Position numbers and translations under genes: made by a program
Shown: positions 8,386 to 18,356 of the stretch, piece by piece
Numbering within the stretch: position 1 is the stretch's first letter
Layout of the letters: each line of letters starts with the position of its first letter
Assembly (NCBI RefSeq): GCF_001006485.1
Contig: NZ_JUET01000057.1
Coordinates: 1-64,000, forward strand
Origin: Tannerella forsythia
GTDB lineage: Bacteria; Bacteroidota; Bacteroidia; Bacteroidales; Tannerellaceae
DNA: 64,000 nt
Direction of reading: 5' to 3'
Notes under the pieces: generated by a model
Seen by the model: the letters and a program-made list of their open reading frames with translations, nothing else
The model's database searches: none
Told to the model about the DNA's origin: nothing

Positions 8386-8423
8386 CAAAAGTATGCATTG
8401 CAAATAACCTATGCAATACATAA
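8386..8423 (-). promoter_or_regulatory. padR-pspC promoter overlapped by an operator-like palindrome
   Basis: Minus-strand TACTTTTG (8386-8393) has a TTG 20 nt upstream (8414-8416). The spacer is filled by an inverted repeat: GTATGCATTGCA (8391-8402) against TGCAATACATAA (8412-8423), 10 of 12 positions complementary, 9-nt centre. A protein bound here would cover both promoter elements, which suggests PadR autorepression. Confidence 0.6.
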
Positions 8424-8641
8424 TACTTATATTTAAGTTTATTTAACACGACGTAAATTGTCATATCCCTCTTTTTTTACATTTATATCGCTCGAATTTA
8501 CAGCCCATGGCCGTGTGCCGTTTCAATTCTTTTATTTATCTTCGTCCGCTATTTCGGAGAACCGGAATAACAACGGACAAAGCATCTTACAAAGCGTATG
8601 TCCGAAACCGTCGAAAAAAAAGAAAAAGAAAGGACTGTCTG

Positions 8642-9505
8642 ATGGAAATCTTGCGTTATACGTTTTTTCAGAATGCCCTCTGGGGCGGTTTATTTACGGC
8701 CATTGCCTGCGGTATCGTGGGGACATACGTCGTTTCGCGCCGGCTGGTATTTATCAGCGGAGGCATCACGCACGCCTCATTCGGCGGACTGGGGTTAGGC
8801 TTTTACTTGGGGGTTAACCCGTTTCTGACGGCACTCGGATTTGCCGTGCTGTCGGCTTTCGGTGTCGAATGGATGAGTCGTTCACGGCGGGTGCGCGAAG
8901 ATTCGGCCATCGCCGCCATCTGGTCGTTAGGCATGGCTATCGGCGCGATCTTTATCGTGCTGACTCCCGGTTACGCCCCTAACCTCTCCTCCTATCTGTT
9001 CGGTAATATCCTGACCATCTCGCGTACCGATATTTACTGGACCGGCGGATTCGCAGCGGCCCTGAGCCTGTTCTTTACCTTATACTACCGGGCAGTCCTG
9101 TATTCGGCCTTCGATCGTGACTTTGCCCGGACGCAGGGGCTTCCGGTCAAAGCCATCGAATACGTGATGACACTTTTTATTTCCGTGACCATCGTACTGT
9201 CCATCCGGCTCGTAGGCATTATGCTACTGATGAGCTTGCTCACCGTCCCGCAGATGACGGTCAATCTCTTCACCTCCGACTTTCGCAAAATCATCTTCGG
9301 AAGCATCGGCTTAGGCTTTGCTTCGTGCGTCACCGGACTGTATCTCTCCTACATCCTCCAGATACCTTCCGGCGCATTTATCATCGTCGTACTGATTGCG
9401 TGTTTTTTAGCGGCGAAACTTTTTCACCTCATTGTACGTAAAATATCCTCCGCGTCCGCGACATGTCCGGCTTCTACTCCAACGCCTGCCGATCGTTCGC
9501 GCTAA
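8642..9505 (+). CDS. Metal ABC transporter permease (ZnuB/MntB-type, ABC-3 family)
   Basis: 287-aa integral membrane permease for zinc or manganese import. Many hydrophobic segments are spread along the protein (first at about 8-30). The ABC-3 landmarks GGITHASFGGLGLG (near residue 38-51) and the loop with SIRLVGIMLLMSLLTVPQMT are clear. A longer in-frame reading from 8507 adds 45 basic residues of low plausibility, so I take ATG 8642. The ATPase and binding protein are not adjacent, so this is a stand-alone permease locus. Positions 8424-8641 are leader sequence; I see no clear metal-regulator box. Confidence 0.85.
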   Translation: MEILRYTFFQNALWGGLFTAIACGIVGTYVVSRRLVFISGGITHASFGGLGLGFYLGVNPFLTALGFAVLSAFGVEWMSRSRRVREDSAIAAIWSLGMAIGAIFIVLTPGYAPNLSSYLFGNILTISRTDIYWTGGFAAALSLFFTLYYRAVLYSAFDRDFARTQGLPVKAIEYVMTLFISVTIVLSIRLVGIMLLMSLLTVPQMTVNLFTSDFRKIIFGSIGLGFASCVTGLYLSYILQIPSGAFIIVVLIACFLAAKLFHLIVRKISSASATCPASTPTPADRSR

Positions 9506-9530
9506 GACCCGGAAATGCCAAAAGCTCAAC

Positions 9531-9562
9531 TTGCCGGAATTGAAAATTATCCCGTACATTTG
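9531..9562 (+). promoter_or_regulatory. Promoter of the yraN-yjbR-birA operon
   Basis: TTG (9531-9533), a 21-nt spacer, then TACATTTG (9555-9562), 25 nt upstream of the ATG at 9588. Confidence 0.6.
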
Positions 9563-9587
9563 TCCTGAAAAAGCGAGAAAAAGAAGC

Positions 9588-9956
9588 ATGGCCGAGAAAA
9601 ACGAAACGGGAAAGACGGGCGAACACATCGCACGCTCCTATCTGGAGCGGCATGGCCTGACGGTTCTGCATACCAACTGGCGATTTCATCGATACGAACT
9701 CGATCTTATCGCCCGTACACAGACGGAGCTGGTCGTGGTCGAGGTCAAGACCCGTTCGAAAGGCTACCTGCTCTCGCCCGAAGAAGCCGTCGACATGAAA
9801 AAAATCCGTCGGATCGTCGCAGCATCCGACGCCTACGTGCGGCAATTCAATATTAATCTGCCTGTCCGCTTCGACATCGTCTGTCTGATCAAAAACGGCC
9901 ATCGCTACGAGGTAGAACATATCGAAGACGCGTTCTACGCTCCCCTGAAACGCTAA
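9588..9956 (+). CDS. YraN family protein (UPF0102)
   Basis: 122-aa protein with an endonuclease-like fold of the restriction-endonuclease superfamily. The conserved features are GKTGEHIARSYLERHG near the N-terminus and the catalytic-core pattern ELDLIAR...LVVVEVKTRS (E-x-D...E-x-K). Its cellular role is not well defined; proximity to DNA-processing genes in many bacteria suggests nucleic-acid metabolism. The ATG at 9588 fits the family N-terminus and the promoter just upstream. It is the first gene of a three-gene operon. Confidence 0.88.
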   Translation: MAEKNETGKTGEHIARSYLERHGLTVLHTNWRFHRYELDLIARTQTELVVVEVKTRSKGYLLSPEEAVDMKKIRRIVAASDAYVRQFNINLPVRFDIVCLIKNGHRYEVEHIEDAFYAPLKR

Positions 9957-9974
9957 CCCATTTTCCGAAACGCA

Positions 9975-10331
9975 ATGAATATAGAAGAAGTACGCGACTA
10001 TTGCCTGACCCTGAAGCATACGACGGAGTCGCTCCCGTTCGATGAGGTGACGCTGGTTTTCAAGGTCGAACACAAGATGTATCTGCTGATAGCGCTGGAT
10101 GCGGCGGAGCCGCATATCGCCGTCAAGTGCGACCCGGAACAGGCCGAAGAGCTGCGGGCACATTATGCGGCCGTCGAACCGGCCTATCATCTTCTTCATA
10201 AGAGATATTGGAACGGCATCTATCTGGAACGGGATATGCCCGACGACGAAATCCGCCGCTGGATACGTCACTCCTACGAGGAGGTGCTCCGAAAACTGCC
10301 TAAACGAATCCGCGAAACGTATGGTCTCTGA
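9975..10331 (+). CDS. MmcQ/YjbR family protein
   Basis: 118-aa CyaY-like/YjbR-fold protein. Family signature residues are seen in the N-terminal helix (MNIEEVRDYCLTLKHTTESL followed by PFDEVTLVFKV), in IAVKCDPEQAEELR and in KRYWNGIYLE. YjbR proteins are proposed DNA-binding proteins with a double-wing motif; no enzyme activity is established. It starts 18 nt after the YraN gene and overlaps the start of birA by 11 bp, so translational coupling is likely. Confidence 0.88.
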   Translation: MNIEEVRDYCLTLKHTTESLPFDEVTLVFKVEHKMYLLIALDAAEPHIAVKCDPEQAEELRAHYAAVEPAYHLLHKRYWNGIYLERDMPDDEIRRWIRHSYEEVLRKLPKRIRETYGL

Positions 10332-11064
10332 AACACCTGCCATCATCCGTCTGCGGGAAACGCACTCGACGAACCGGTATTTGCAGGAACAATTGCAAAC
10401 GGGACATATACCGGCCGATGAGACGATCGTGGTCACGGATTTCCAGACGGCCGGCCGCGGACAGACCGGCAACACGTGGGAGTCGGAAGCCGGACAAAAT
10501 CTTACGTTCAGCTTGCTCTATCATCCGGCATCGCTGCCGGCGAACGAATCGTTCCGGATCGCACAGATCGCCGCGCTGAGCGTAAAACGTACACTCGAGC
10601 GTTATGTTCGGGACATAACCGTCAAATGGCCGAACGATGTGTACCGGAAAGAGCAAAAAATCTGCGGTATCCTGATCGAGAACCTTTTTTTCGGTAAGTT
10701 TATCGCTCATTCCATTCTCGGCATCGGCCTCAACATCAACCAACAGATTTTTCACAGCGATGCCCCCAACCCTGTTTCACTCTCGCAAATCACCGGGAAG
10801 ACCTACGATCGAATGGCGATACTCGAAGCATGGCATACGGAATTCCGGAGGTTGCGCCGACTGCTCGAAACGGGAGATGCCGCAGCCCTTCATGCCGAAT
10901 ATCTCCGTTCGCTCTATCGGCGCGACGGCTTTCATCGCTACCGGGATGCTTGCGGAGCCTTCGAAGCACGGATCGTCGATATCGAGCCGGACGGACACTA
11001 CGTGCTCGAACGACGTGACGGATCATTCTCCCGCTATGCCTTCAAAGAGGTGAGCTTCATCTGA
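10321..11064 (+). CDS. birA: Biotin-[acetyl-CoA-carboxylase] ligase
   Basis: 247-aa biotin protein ligase that makes biotinyl-AMP and transfers biotin to the carrier lysine of acyl-CoA carboxylases. The catalytic biotin/ATP loop reads TAGRGQTGNTWES (family GRGRxG), and the KWPNDVY motif follows near residue 100. There is no N-terminal winged-helix domain, so this is a group I ligase that does not act as the biotin-operon repressor. The start overlaps the preceding gene by 11 bp. Upstream in-frame codons are shadow sequence of the neighbour. Confidence 0.92.
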   Translation: MVSETPAIIRLRETHSTNRYLQEQLQTGHIPADETIVVTDFQTAGRGQTGNTWESEAGQNLTFSLLYHPASLPANESFRIAQIAALSVKRTLERYVRDITVKWPNDVYRKEQKICGILIENLFFGKFIAHSILGIGLNINQQIFHSDAPNPVSLSQITGKTYDRMAILEAWHTEFRRLRRLLETGDAAALHAEYLRSLYRRDGFHRYRDACGAFEARIVDIEPDGHYVLERRDGSFSRYAFKEVSFI

Positions 11065-11157
11065 GAACAACCGAATTACCTTCTGTCATATTATAGCAGC
11101 GTTCTTTCCATGCAAAATTTCGAGACGTACTCTCCACAGAATCTCCGGCTTTTTCGC

Positions 11158-11165
11158 TAATTTTG
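11158..11165 (+). promoter_or_regulatory. -7 element before the GH106-like gene
   Basis: TAATTTTG fits TAnnTTTG. It lies only 5 nt before the first possible ATG (11171), which suggests that the ATG at 11189 is the used start or that the mRNA is nearly leaderless. No clear -33 box. Confidence 0.4.
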
Positions 11166-11188
11166 CTCGCATGAAAAGCAGAGACAGC

Positions 11189-14100
11189 ATGAAAAGCATG
11201 GCTTGTTACAGGAGATCGCTCCTCCGGGAGCTCTTCTTCTCCCGGGTGATCGGTCTGATCATCGGGGTAGCCCTGTGTTTTTGCTGTATCACCTGCAAAC
11301 AAAAGGAGGCGGCCGCTCCCGCGCCGACGGAACCGGCGCAGGTAAGGCTCGGCGGCGAAAAGCGCACGAACGACGTCACCCGATTCAACGACAGCGACGA
11401 CCTCGAAAGCGATTTTCTTAATCCGCCCGCCTATGCACAGCCGCGCATCTGCTGGAGATGGCTCGAAGGAAACATCTCGAAAGAAGGTATCCGGAATGAC
11501 TTGACGGAGATGAAGAAAGTCGGTATCCGCGGTGCGGTCATCTACGACACCGATTCATCATCGTATGGTCAGGTAGAACGTACCAAGCCGGGACCCGGCT
11601 TTATGAGTCAGGCATGGCGTGACCTGTTCCGGTACGCCTGCGAGGTGGCAGACAGCCTTGATATGGAAATCAGCCTGAACCTCGGCAGCCGATGGCATAA
11701 CGGAGGACCGTGGATCACCCCGGAGCTGTCGTCAAAAAAATTAGTCTGGAGTCAGATCGATGTAGACGGAGGCAGACGCATCCAGACGAAACTGAATCTT
11801 CCGGAAGGTCTGCTCACACGCCCCGGCTCGGACGAACTCTACTATGTACCGGTGGCGGTACTGGCCGTCCGCCTCGACGAGGATAACATGTACACCGCTC
11901 CACTCGAACGTTTTAAGATCAAGGCCCTGCACACCATTCACGATATTCCCGAAATCAGCGGGCTGGGCTATCACTGGGAGGCCTTTATAAAAGAAGAAGA
12001 GTCTTACGATGACGATTTCAACACGCGCCTGAGCGATATTTACGACATCAGCCATAAGACGGATGCGGAAGGCAATCTCTCGTGGGAGGCGCCCGAAGGA
12101 CGTTTTCGTATCTTCCGCTTTGTTTATACCGGAACGGGGCTTCAGGTTTCGTCGTCCGGCACAGAAGGGTTAACCATGGATTTTATGAGCGCCGAAGCGA
12201 TGGACGTCCACTTCGACCATAGCGCGACGGTTTTGCTCAAAGACATGCAGGGCAAACATTGCGAAAGTTGGAAATACCTTCAGGACAACTGTTGGGAACC
12301 GGACGCCGCAAACTGGACGGAGTCGCTACCCCGGGAATTCAAGAAAACCAACGGCTACGACATCACCAAATACTTGCCCGTCATCACCGGACTGATTGTC
12401 GAAAACCGCGACGTGTCCAATCGTTTTCTGTACGACTTCCGGCGTACCATCAGCGATCTGATCTGCAAGAATCACTACGGACGTTTCAAGGCGCTGGCGC
12501 GTCAATATCGTCTGAGCATCCATCCCGAAAGCGGAGGACCTCATCCGGCACCGATCGACGCCCTGCAAAACCTCGGTCAAAACGATGTCCCGATGGGAGA
12601 ATTCTGGCTTCGCGCGACGACTCATCGCATCCGGCCCGAAGAGCGTTTTTTTATCAAGCAGGCCGCTTCGGCCGCCCATATCTACAACCGTCGGTTCGTT
12701 GCGGCCCAAGGCCCGATGAGCATCGGCCCGATGTGGGAAGAAGATTTCCGTTACATGAAACCGACGCTCGACCGTGCTTACTGCGAAGGCATGAACCGCG
12801 TCATGCTTCATTGTTTTACGCACTCACCCGCGTCGGCGGGAAAGCCCGGCAACGCCTACTTCGCCGGCACCTGCTTCAATACGAACGTGACGTGGTGGAA
12901 GCAATCGAAAGCTTTTCTGACATGGACTGCCCGTAACTCGATGATGCTCGCGCAAGGCAAACCCGTCAGCGATGTCTGCATTTATTATGGCGACAACACC
13001 CCGAATCAGGCTTATCTCAAACACCTCATCCCCGGACTGGGCGAAGGCTACGACTACGATATCACCAACACCGAAGCCATCCTGAACCGCATGAGCGTGC
13101 GAAACGGACGGATTGTCTTACCCGACGGGGTGAGTTATCAGGTACTTATGCTACCCGACCGCAAAGGGATCAAAGCCGAAGTGCTCACGAAGATCAAGGA
13201 GCTGGTAAGAGCCGGTGCGACTGTCGTCGGGCCGAAGCCGCGAACATCCGTCGGTTTGCGTAACTATCCGGCTGTCGTAAAGCAGATACAGGAGGATGCA
13301 GATTCGGTATGGGGCAAGAGGTTCACTAGCGAACATCGTTTCGGAAAAGGACGGGTGGTCTGGGGCAAACCCTTGCGAACCATTTTGCAGGAGGCAGGCG
13401 TCGCTCCGGATATGGAATACAAAAGCCGGCGTTACGGAACGTACATTGATTACATCCATCGCACGCGGCAAGACGCGGAGATTTACTACGTGGTCAACCG
13501 TAGAGAGCAGCCCGAATGGGTAACCCTCACCTTCCGGGTGAAGAAAATGCAGCCCGAAGTATGGGATCCTGTCGATGGGTCTCATACGACGCAACGCATC
13601 TTTACCGTCGAGGAAGACAGCCGCATCACCCTGCCCGTATTTCTCGAACCGTACGGCTCACGGTTCGTCGTGTTTCGCAAACCGGTAACGGGCACTCATT
13701 TTACCGAACTTTCACGCAATGGCGTCTCACTCTTTCCCCGTCTGCCGGCACATACGTTCTCCAGCGCTCCGGTCGTCACCCTGCCGGACGGTTCGTTCTA
13801 TTTCCTGTCGGGCAAAAAGTACGAGTTGAAGAAGCATACGGGACGAAAAATCACGCTCTACAACTACGAAACGGAGACGATGGTGATCCGTACTCCGTGG
13901 AACGTATCCTTCGATCCGGCTTGGGGAGGTCCTGAAAAGACGACGTTCGAACGACTGGTCTCATGGCCGCATCATCCTGACAAAGGCATCCGTTACTACT
14001 CCGGCGCCGCCGTGTATGAGAATCGTTTTACACTGACGCCGCAACAGCGAAGAAGAAACCGGGTGATCCTTACGTTCGGCGAGGTGTACCACGTCGCCGA

Positions 14101-14368
14101 GGTGACGATCAACGGTCGCTCTGCCGGCATCTGGTGGAATGCTCCTTTCGAGAAAGACGTGAGCGAATTTGTTAAAAGCGGTGTGAATACCCTCGAGGTG
14201 AAGGTTGTCAACCTTTGGCCCAATCGCCTGATCGGCGATCTTCAGTTGCCCGAAGAGGAACGGTTTACCCGCACGAACGTCCGCAAGTTCACGAAAGACG
14301 CTCCGTTGCTTCCTTCCGGACTGCTCGGCCCGGTCGGATTGACCTTTCGACCCGTTAAAAAGCCATAA
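11189..14368 (+). CDS. GH106-like alpha-L-rhamnosidase, probable lipoprotein
   Basis: About 1060-aa exported glycoside hydrolase. A hydrophobic N-terminal segment ends in a cysteine (FCCITC), consistent with a lipoprotein signal. The GH106 catalytic region shows PRICWRWLEGNISKEGI, the acidic-residue motif HPESGGPHPAP and the PMGEFW motif near the centre. The C-terminal part contains a galactose-binding-like beta-sandwich (about the last 150 residues, GEVYHVAEVTINGRSAGIWW). Family members release terminal L-rhamnose from plant or bacterial glycans. No SusC/SusD genes lie next to it. An upstream ATG at 11171 would add six residues. It is convergent with the ATP synthase operon, with only 24 bp between the two stop codons. 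Confidence 0.85.
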   Translation: MKSMACYRRSLLRELFFSRVIGLIIGVALCFCCITCKQKEAAAPAPTEPAQVRLGGEKRTNDVTRFNDSDDLESDFLNPPAYAQPRICWRWLEGNISKEGIRNDLTEMKKVGIRGAVIYDTDSSSYGQVERTKPGPGFMSQAWRDLFRYACEVADSLDMEISLNLGSRWHNGGPWITPELSSKKLVWSQIDVDGGRRIQTKLNLPEGLLTRPGSDELYYVPVAVLAVRLDEDNMYTAPLERFKIKALHTIHDIPEISGLGYHWEAFIKEEESYDDDFNTRLSDIYDISHKTDAEGNLSWEAPEGRFRIFRFVYTGTGLQVSSSGTEGLTMDFMSAEAMDVHFDHSATVLLKDMQGKHCESWKYLQDNCWEPDAANWTESLPREFKKTNGYDITKYLPVITGLIVENRDVSNRFLYDFRRTISDLICKNHYGRFKALARQYRLSIHPESGGPHPAPIDALQNLGQNDVPMGEFWLRATTHRIRPEERFFIKQAASAAHIYNRRFVAAQGPMSIGPMWEEDFRYMKPTLDRAYCEGMNRVMLHCFTHSPASAGKPGNAYFAGTCFNTNVTWWKQSKAFLTWTARNSMMLAQGKPVSDVCIYYGDNTPNQAYLKHLIPGLGEGYDYDITNTEAILNRMSVRNGRIVLPDGVSYQVLMLPDRKGIKAEVLTKIKELVRAGATVVGPKPRTSVGLRNYPAVVKQIQEDADSVWGKRFTSEHRFGKGRVVWGKPLRTILQEAGVAPDMEYKSRRYGTYIDYIHRTRQDAEIYYVVNRREQPEWVTLTFRVKKMQPEVWDPVDGSHTTQRIFTVEEDSRITLPVFLEPYGSRFVVFRKPVTGTHFTELSRNGVSLFPRLPAHTFSSAPVVTLPDGSFYFLSGKKYELKKHTGRKITLYNYETETMVIRTPWNVSFDPAWGGPEKTTFERLVSWPHHPDKGIRYYSGAAVYENRFTLTPQQRRRNRVILTFGEVYHVAEVTINGRSAGIWWNAPFEKDVSEFVKSGVNTLEVKVVNLWPNRLIGDLQLPEEERFTRTNVRKFTKDAPLLPSGLLGPVGLTFRPVKKP

Positions 14369-14392
14369 GGTCCGGCTTTCCACGCCAATGAT

Positions 14393-15253
14393 CTACCATC
14401 CGAAAGCTCCGCCAATGATATCGAGCAGTTCATTCGTAATAGCTTGCTGACGAGACTTGTTGTATTCGACGGTAAGAGTGCTGATTAGATTATCAGCATT
14501 CTCTGTAGCCGCCTGCATGGAAATCATACGCACGGCATGTTCCGATGCACTTGAATCAAGCAAAGCGGTATACAGTTTCAACTTGACACTCTTCGGAATC
14601 AATACACGAAGCAAGGCTTCGCGCGAAGGTTCAACAATATACTCTGCCACAGACCACGTTTTCTCTTCTTGCAGTTTGGAAAGCACGAGTGGCAATATTG
14701 TTTCACGCTTTAACATCTGCTTACCAGCACTTTCAAAATGATAATAAATCAATTCCACCCTATCGAGTCTCTTCGCTTCGAACTCCCGGATTAAAGAGCC
14801 TGCAAATTCTGCAATCGTTGTATAATCGGGTTTCTCCGCAAGTCCTTCGAAGTTTTTTTCCACGATGTACCCACTCTCGCGAATCGCGTCGAAAACTTTT
14901 CTTCCGACAGTATACAGACGAATGTCTTCAGCAGACAACCGATCATATTCTTCGATCGTTTTCAGCGTTGCGCGTATAATGTTGGTGTTGAACGCTCCGC
15001 ACAACGATCCATCGGAAGAAAAGGCAACAATCGCAACCCGCTTCACTTCGCGATCATCACAAAGCGAATTCGCATATTCGCCCGACAGTAATGAATTCAT
15101 CACATGATGCAACGATGCAGAATAGGGAAGCATGTTTTCGATCGCATGCTGTGCCTTGTGAAGCTTTGCAGACGAAACCATCTTCATTGCCGAAGTGATC
15201 TTTCGGGTACTTCTGATTGACCGGATGCGTTCTTTTATTTCTTTCAGTGCCAT
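14393..15253 (-). CDS. atpG: F1Fo ATP synthase gamma subunit
   Basis: 286-aa central rotor shaft that turns inside the alpha3beta3 head. The conserved N-terminal coiled coil (EIKERIRSIRSTRKITSAMK followed by MVSSAKLHKAQ) and C-terminal helix (EYNKSRQQAITNELLDIIGG) are intact. It is the last gene of the operon, 28 nt downstream of atpA. Confidence 0.96.
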   Translation of the reverse strand: MALKEIKERIRSIRSTRKITSAMKMVSSAKLHKAQHAIENMLPYSASLHHVMNSLLSGEYANSLCDDREVKRVAIVAFSSDGSLCGAFNTNIIRATLKTIEEYDRLSAEDIRLYTVGRKVFDAIRESGYIVEKNFEGLAEKPDYTTIAEFAGSLIREFEAKRLDRVELIYYHFESAGKQMLKRETILPLVLSKLQEEKTWSVAEYIVEPSREALLRVLIPKSVKLKLYTALLDSSASEHAVRMISMQAATENADNLISTLTVEYNKSRQQAITNELLDIIGGAFGW

Positions 15254-15281
15254 TGTTTAATACACAACCCTATATATTTAT

Positions 15282-16874
15282 CTACGTTCTAGACGACGAT
15301 TCCAAACGGATACTGCCGGCCACTTTTTCGATAATCGTCGCCACCTCCATATCGAATTGTCCATTACGGAGCGGTTTCAACACATCGTCCTGATGATTAT
15401 TTCGAAGTATCTGCAAGAAGGTCCGCTCGAATTCACGCACTTGCTCTACAGGAATATCTTTAAGCAAACCGTTTGTTCCACAATAAAGAATCGCGATCTG
15501 TTCTTCGACTGGCATCGGAGCATACTGTGGCTGAACAAGCAACTCCGTGTTCTTCTTTCCTTTATCAATGGCAAAAGCCGTTACGGAATCCAGATCGCCT
15601 CCGAACTTGGTGAACGATTCCAACTCGCGAAATTGCGCCTGATCAATCTTCAGCGTACCAGCCACTTTCTTCATTGCTTTTATCTGTGCACTTCCTCCGA
15701 CACGCGACACGGAGATTCCCACATTGACTGCCGGACGGACACCCTGATTGAACAGATCGTTTTCAAGAAAAATCTGTCCGTCCGTAATAGAAATGACATT
15801 CGTCGGAATATATGCGGAAACATCACCCGCCTGTGTCTCAATAATCGGCAGAGCCGTTAGTGATCCACCGCCCTTCACTTTCCCTACGAGGCTCTCCGGT
15901 AAATCGTTCATTTGTTCCGCCACATCCTGCTGACTGATGATCTTAGCTGCACGTTCCAACAGTCTCGAATGCAGATAAAAGATATCTCCGGGATAAGCCT
16001 CACGCCCCGACGGACGACGTAAAATCAACGAAATTTCACGATAAGCGACGGCTTGTTTGGAAAGATCGTCGTACACAACAAGAACGTGCCGTCCCGTATC
16101 ACGGAAATATTCACCGATCGCTGCTCCCGCAAAAGGTGCGAAGTATTGCATAGCCGCAGAATCCGACGCATTGGCCGCCACGACAATCGTATAGTCCAAC
16201 GCCCCTTTTTCTCGCAACGTCTGAACCACTGAAGCCACCGTCGATCCTTTTTGCCCGATAGCCACGTAGATACAATAAACAGGCTGGCCCTCCTTAAAAT
16301 TCGCACGTTGATTGAGAATGGTATCGATGGCGATGGCGGTCTTTCCCGTCTGCCGGTCGCCAATGATCAGTTCGCGCTGCCCGCGACCGATAGGGATCAT
16401 CGCGTCAATTGCCTTCAATCCCGTTTGTAACGGCTGACTGACTGGTTGGCGGAAGATGACTCCCGGAGCCTTACGCTCCAATGGCATCCGGCAACGTACC
16501 CCCTGAATCTCGCCCTTACCGTCAAGTGGTGTACCCAACGGATCGATGACTCGTCCGAGCATCCCTTCGCCCACATCGACCGACGCGATTTCTTTCGTAC
16601 GCTTGACAGAAAACCCTTCTTTAATCTTGTCGGTCGCACCGAGTAGAACGGCTCCCACATTATCTTCTTCAAGATTCATCACCACACCCATCACGCCGTT
16701 TTCAAACTCCAGCAGTTCATTGGCCTCGGCATTATGCAGTCCGTATATACGGGCCACGCCATCGCTGACTTGTAAGACCGTACCGACCTCATCGAATTCG
16801 AGTTTCATGTCTATTCCCTCAAGTTGCATCTTGAGCACTTCGGAGACCTCACTTAATTTTATATTGTCAGACAT
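15282..16874 (-). CDS. atpA: F1Fo ATP synthase alpha subunit
   Basis: About 530-aa non-catalytic nucleotide-binding subunit of F1. Walker A is GDRQTGKT. The conserved [19 protein letters not shown] lies just before it, and the family signature [14 protein letters not shown] is present (about 365-378). The N-terminal region binds delta. ATG 16874 ([10 protein letters not shown]) matches the usual N-terminus; an ATG three codons upstream (16883) is also possible. Confidence 0.96.
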   Translation of the reverse strand: MSDNIKLSEVSEVLKMQLEGIDMKLEFDEVGTVLQVSDGVARIYGLHNAEANELLEFENGVMGVVMNLEEDNVGAVLLGATDKIKEGFSVKRTKEIASVDVGEGMLGRVIDPLGTPLDGKGEIQGVRCRMPLERKAPGVIFRQPVSQPLQTGLKAIDAMIPIGRGQRELIIGDRQTGKTAIAIDTILNQRANFKEGQPVYCIYVAIGQKGSTVASVVQTLREKGALDYTIVVAANASDSAAMQYFAPFAGAAIGEYFRDTGRHVLVVYDDLSKQAVAYREISLILRRPSGREAYPGDIFYLHSRLLERAAKIISQQDVAEQMNDLPESLVGKVKGGGSLTALPIIETQAGDVSAYIPTNVISITDGQIFLENDLFNQGVRPAVNVGISVSRVGGSAQIKAMKKVAGTLKIDQAQFRELESFTKFGGDLDSVTAFAIDKGKKNTELLVQPQYAPMPVEEQIAILYCGTNGLLKDIPVEQVREFERTFLQILRNNHQDDVLKPLRNGQFDMEVATIIEKVAGSIRLESSSRT

Positions 16875-16906
16875 TTTATCCATGAATAAATATGATTAAA
16901 TATGTT

Positions 16907-17485
16907 TTATCGCACATGTTCGGGTTCACGCATACCTATACCGGATGAAGCAAGCAACAGCCGCCTCAGTCGCGCAAGCTGTCCTCTGACGGAAGCATCT
17001 AATCGCATATCGTTCAGTTGAAAGATAAAACCTCCCCCCACTGTCGGATCGGTATGTGCCGAAAATTCAACATCTCCCCGAGTCCGTTTTTCCACCTGCC
17101 GACGGATACGCGTGAGCATTTCTTCACTCATCGGCCGAGCCGATGTGAGGTGAACGATGCTGATATTCTTTCTCCTGCGATAATATGTCTGGTAACTTAG
17201 CACAATATCATACAACATACCCTCCCGGTTATTCTTCAGGATCAACCTGACAAAATCAAGATAGGACTGTTCGGGTCCGGAACCGGCAGCTTCTCTCAGT
17301 ATTTCCTTTTTGTATTTGACGGGAACTACGGGGCTGGAAAGCGTATCGCGCAGTTTCGGAATGCCGCGGAGCATCGACGAGAGTGTTTGCATGCGTTGAT
17401 AAAGCGCCTGCTCCTCGTTTCGTCCCAAAGCATACTCATACAATGCTTTCGCATATCGTATAGAAATCAATCCTGCATTCATCAT
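16907..17485 (-). CDS. atpH: F1Fo ATP synthase delta subunit
   Basis: 192-aa peripheral-stalk subunit that joins F1 alpha to the b subunit. The N-terminal helical bundle begins ISIRYAKALYEYAL, and the C-terminal conserved stretch is DPTVGGGFIFQLNDMRLDAS. Length is in the family range. It sits between atpF and atpA, the usual order. Confidence 0.93.
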   Translation of the reverse strand: MMNAGLISIRYAKALYEYALGRNEEQALYQRMQTLSSMLRGIPKLRDTLSSPVVPVKYKKEILREAAGSGPEQSYLDFVRLILKNNREGMLYDIVLSYQTYYRRRKNISIVHLTSARPMSEEMLTRIRRQVEKRTRGDVEFSAHTDPTVGGGFIFQLNDMRLDASVRGQLARLRRLLLASSGIGMREPEHVR

Positions 17486-17552
17486 TCTTCATTATCATCC
17501 GTTCACAACCCCGCCAGAGAGAGGCTGAGAACAGGTTGAATTTCCTTACGAT

Positions 17553-18047
17553 CTAATTCTTTTCTATCTCGTCCAGCAAGTGGGCAATGAAAATCTCCTG
17601 CCGCGCAGGATCATCCAACTGCCGACGAAGCACTTTCTCTGCAATATCAACGGATAAGCGTGCAACCTGCCCACGAATATCGCTCACAGCCTGCTGTTTC
17701 TGAGCATCTATCTGACGCATCGCTTCATCCAGTTGCTTCTGTGCCTCTGCAGCGGCTTCCTCCTTGGCATCCAGTATCATCTTGTCACTCTCAGCAGTAG
17801 CCTGCCGGATCAGCTCACTTTGACGCACACGGGCTTCGTCCAGAATGCCCTCCGACTCCATCCTGATCTCTGCCAACCTGCGATTTGCCTCATCGGCTGC
17901 CGCAAGCGATTGCTGAATATATTCCCGGCGTTCATTGACCATTCGGGTGATGACGGGGAAGCCGAACTTTGTCAATAGTCCGAAAACAATCAGAAAAGAC
18001 AGCAACATCCAGAATAACAGTCCAAAATCGGGTGTTAACAATGACAT
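17553..18047 (-). CDS. atpF: F1Fo ATP synthase b subunit
   Basis: 164-aa stator subunit. One N-terminal transmembrane helix (about residues 8-28, LLFWMLLSFLIVFGLLTKFG) is followed by a long charged, Ala/Glu/Gln-rich coiled coil that would dimerise along the outside of F1. The intergenic stretch to atpH (67 nt) is the longest inside the operon apart from small gaps, and I see no separate promoter in it. Confidence 0.94.
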   Translation of the reverse strand: MSLLTPDFGLLFWMLLSFLIVFGLLTKFGFPVITRMVNERREYIQQSLAAADEANRRLAEIRMESEGILDEARVRQSELIRQATAESDKMILDAKEEAAAEAQKQLDEAMRQIDAQKQQAVSDIRGQVARLSVDIAEKVLRRQLDDPARQEIFIAHLLDEIEKN

Positions 18048-18064
18048 GCTCTAAATCTTTTTTG

Positions 18065-18316
18065 TTAACTGTTCACAGCCATCAGACAAACAACGATTGC
18101 AAATAACGCCGCACCTTCAATTAATGCCGCGACAATAATCATCGACATGCGTACATCACTGGCTGCTTCGGGCTGACGTCCGATCGCTTCCATCGCGCTT
18201 GAACCGATTTTTCCAATACCGAGACCGGCTCCAATAACAGCAATAGCGGCTCCCAACGGTGCGGCAAATGCACCCAAGTTTGTTGTTGCTTGCAACATCA
18301 TGTTTAACAGCGTCAT
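18065..18316 (-). CDS. atpE: F1Fo ATP synthase c subunit (proteolipid)
   Basis: 83-aa hairpin of two membrane helices forming the c-ring. The first helix is glycine rich (GAAIAVIGAGLGIGKIG). The polar loop is GRQPEA. The ion-binding carboxylate is Glu67 in AALIEGAAL. I do not see the glutamine in helix 1 that goes with sodium-type rings, so proton coupling is the simpler reading. Confidence 0.96.
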   Translation of the reverse strand: MTLLNMMLQATTNLGAFAAPLGAAIAVIGAGLGIGKIGSSAMEAIGRQPEAASDVRMSMIIVAALIEGAALFAIVVCLMAVNS

Positions 18317-18356
18317 AATCCTTTAATTTGAAATTATTATTTTTTGTTTTATTATT

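Noticed and set aside
8507-8641. N-terminal extension of the metal permease
   Set aside because: Forty-five basic residues ahead of the family N-terminus, with no support in sequence; ATG 8642 fits.
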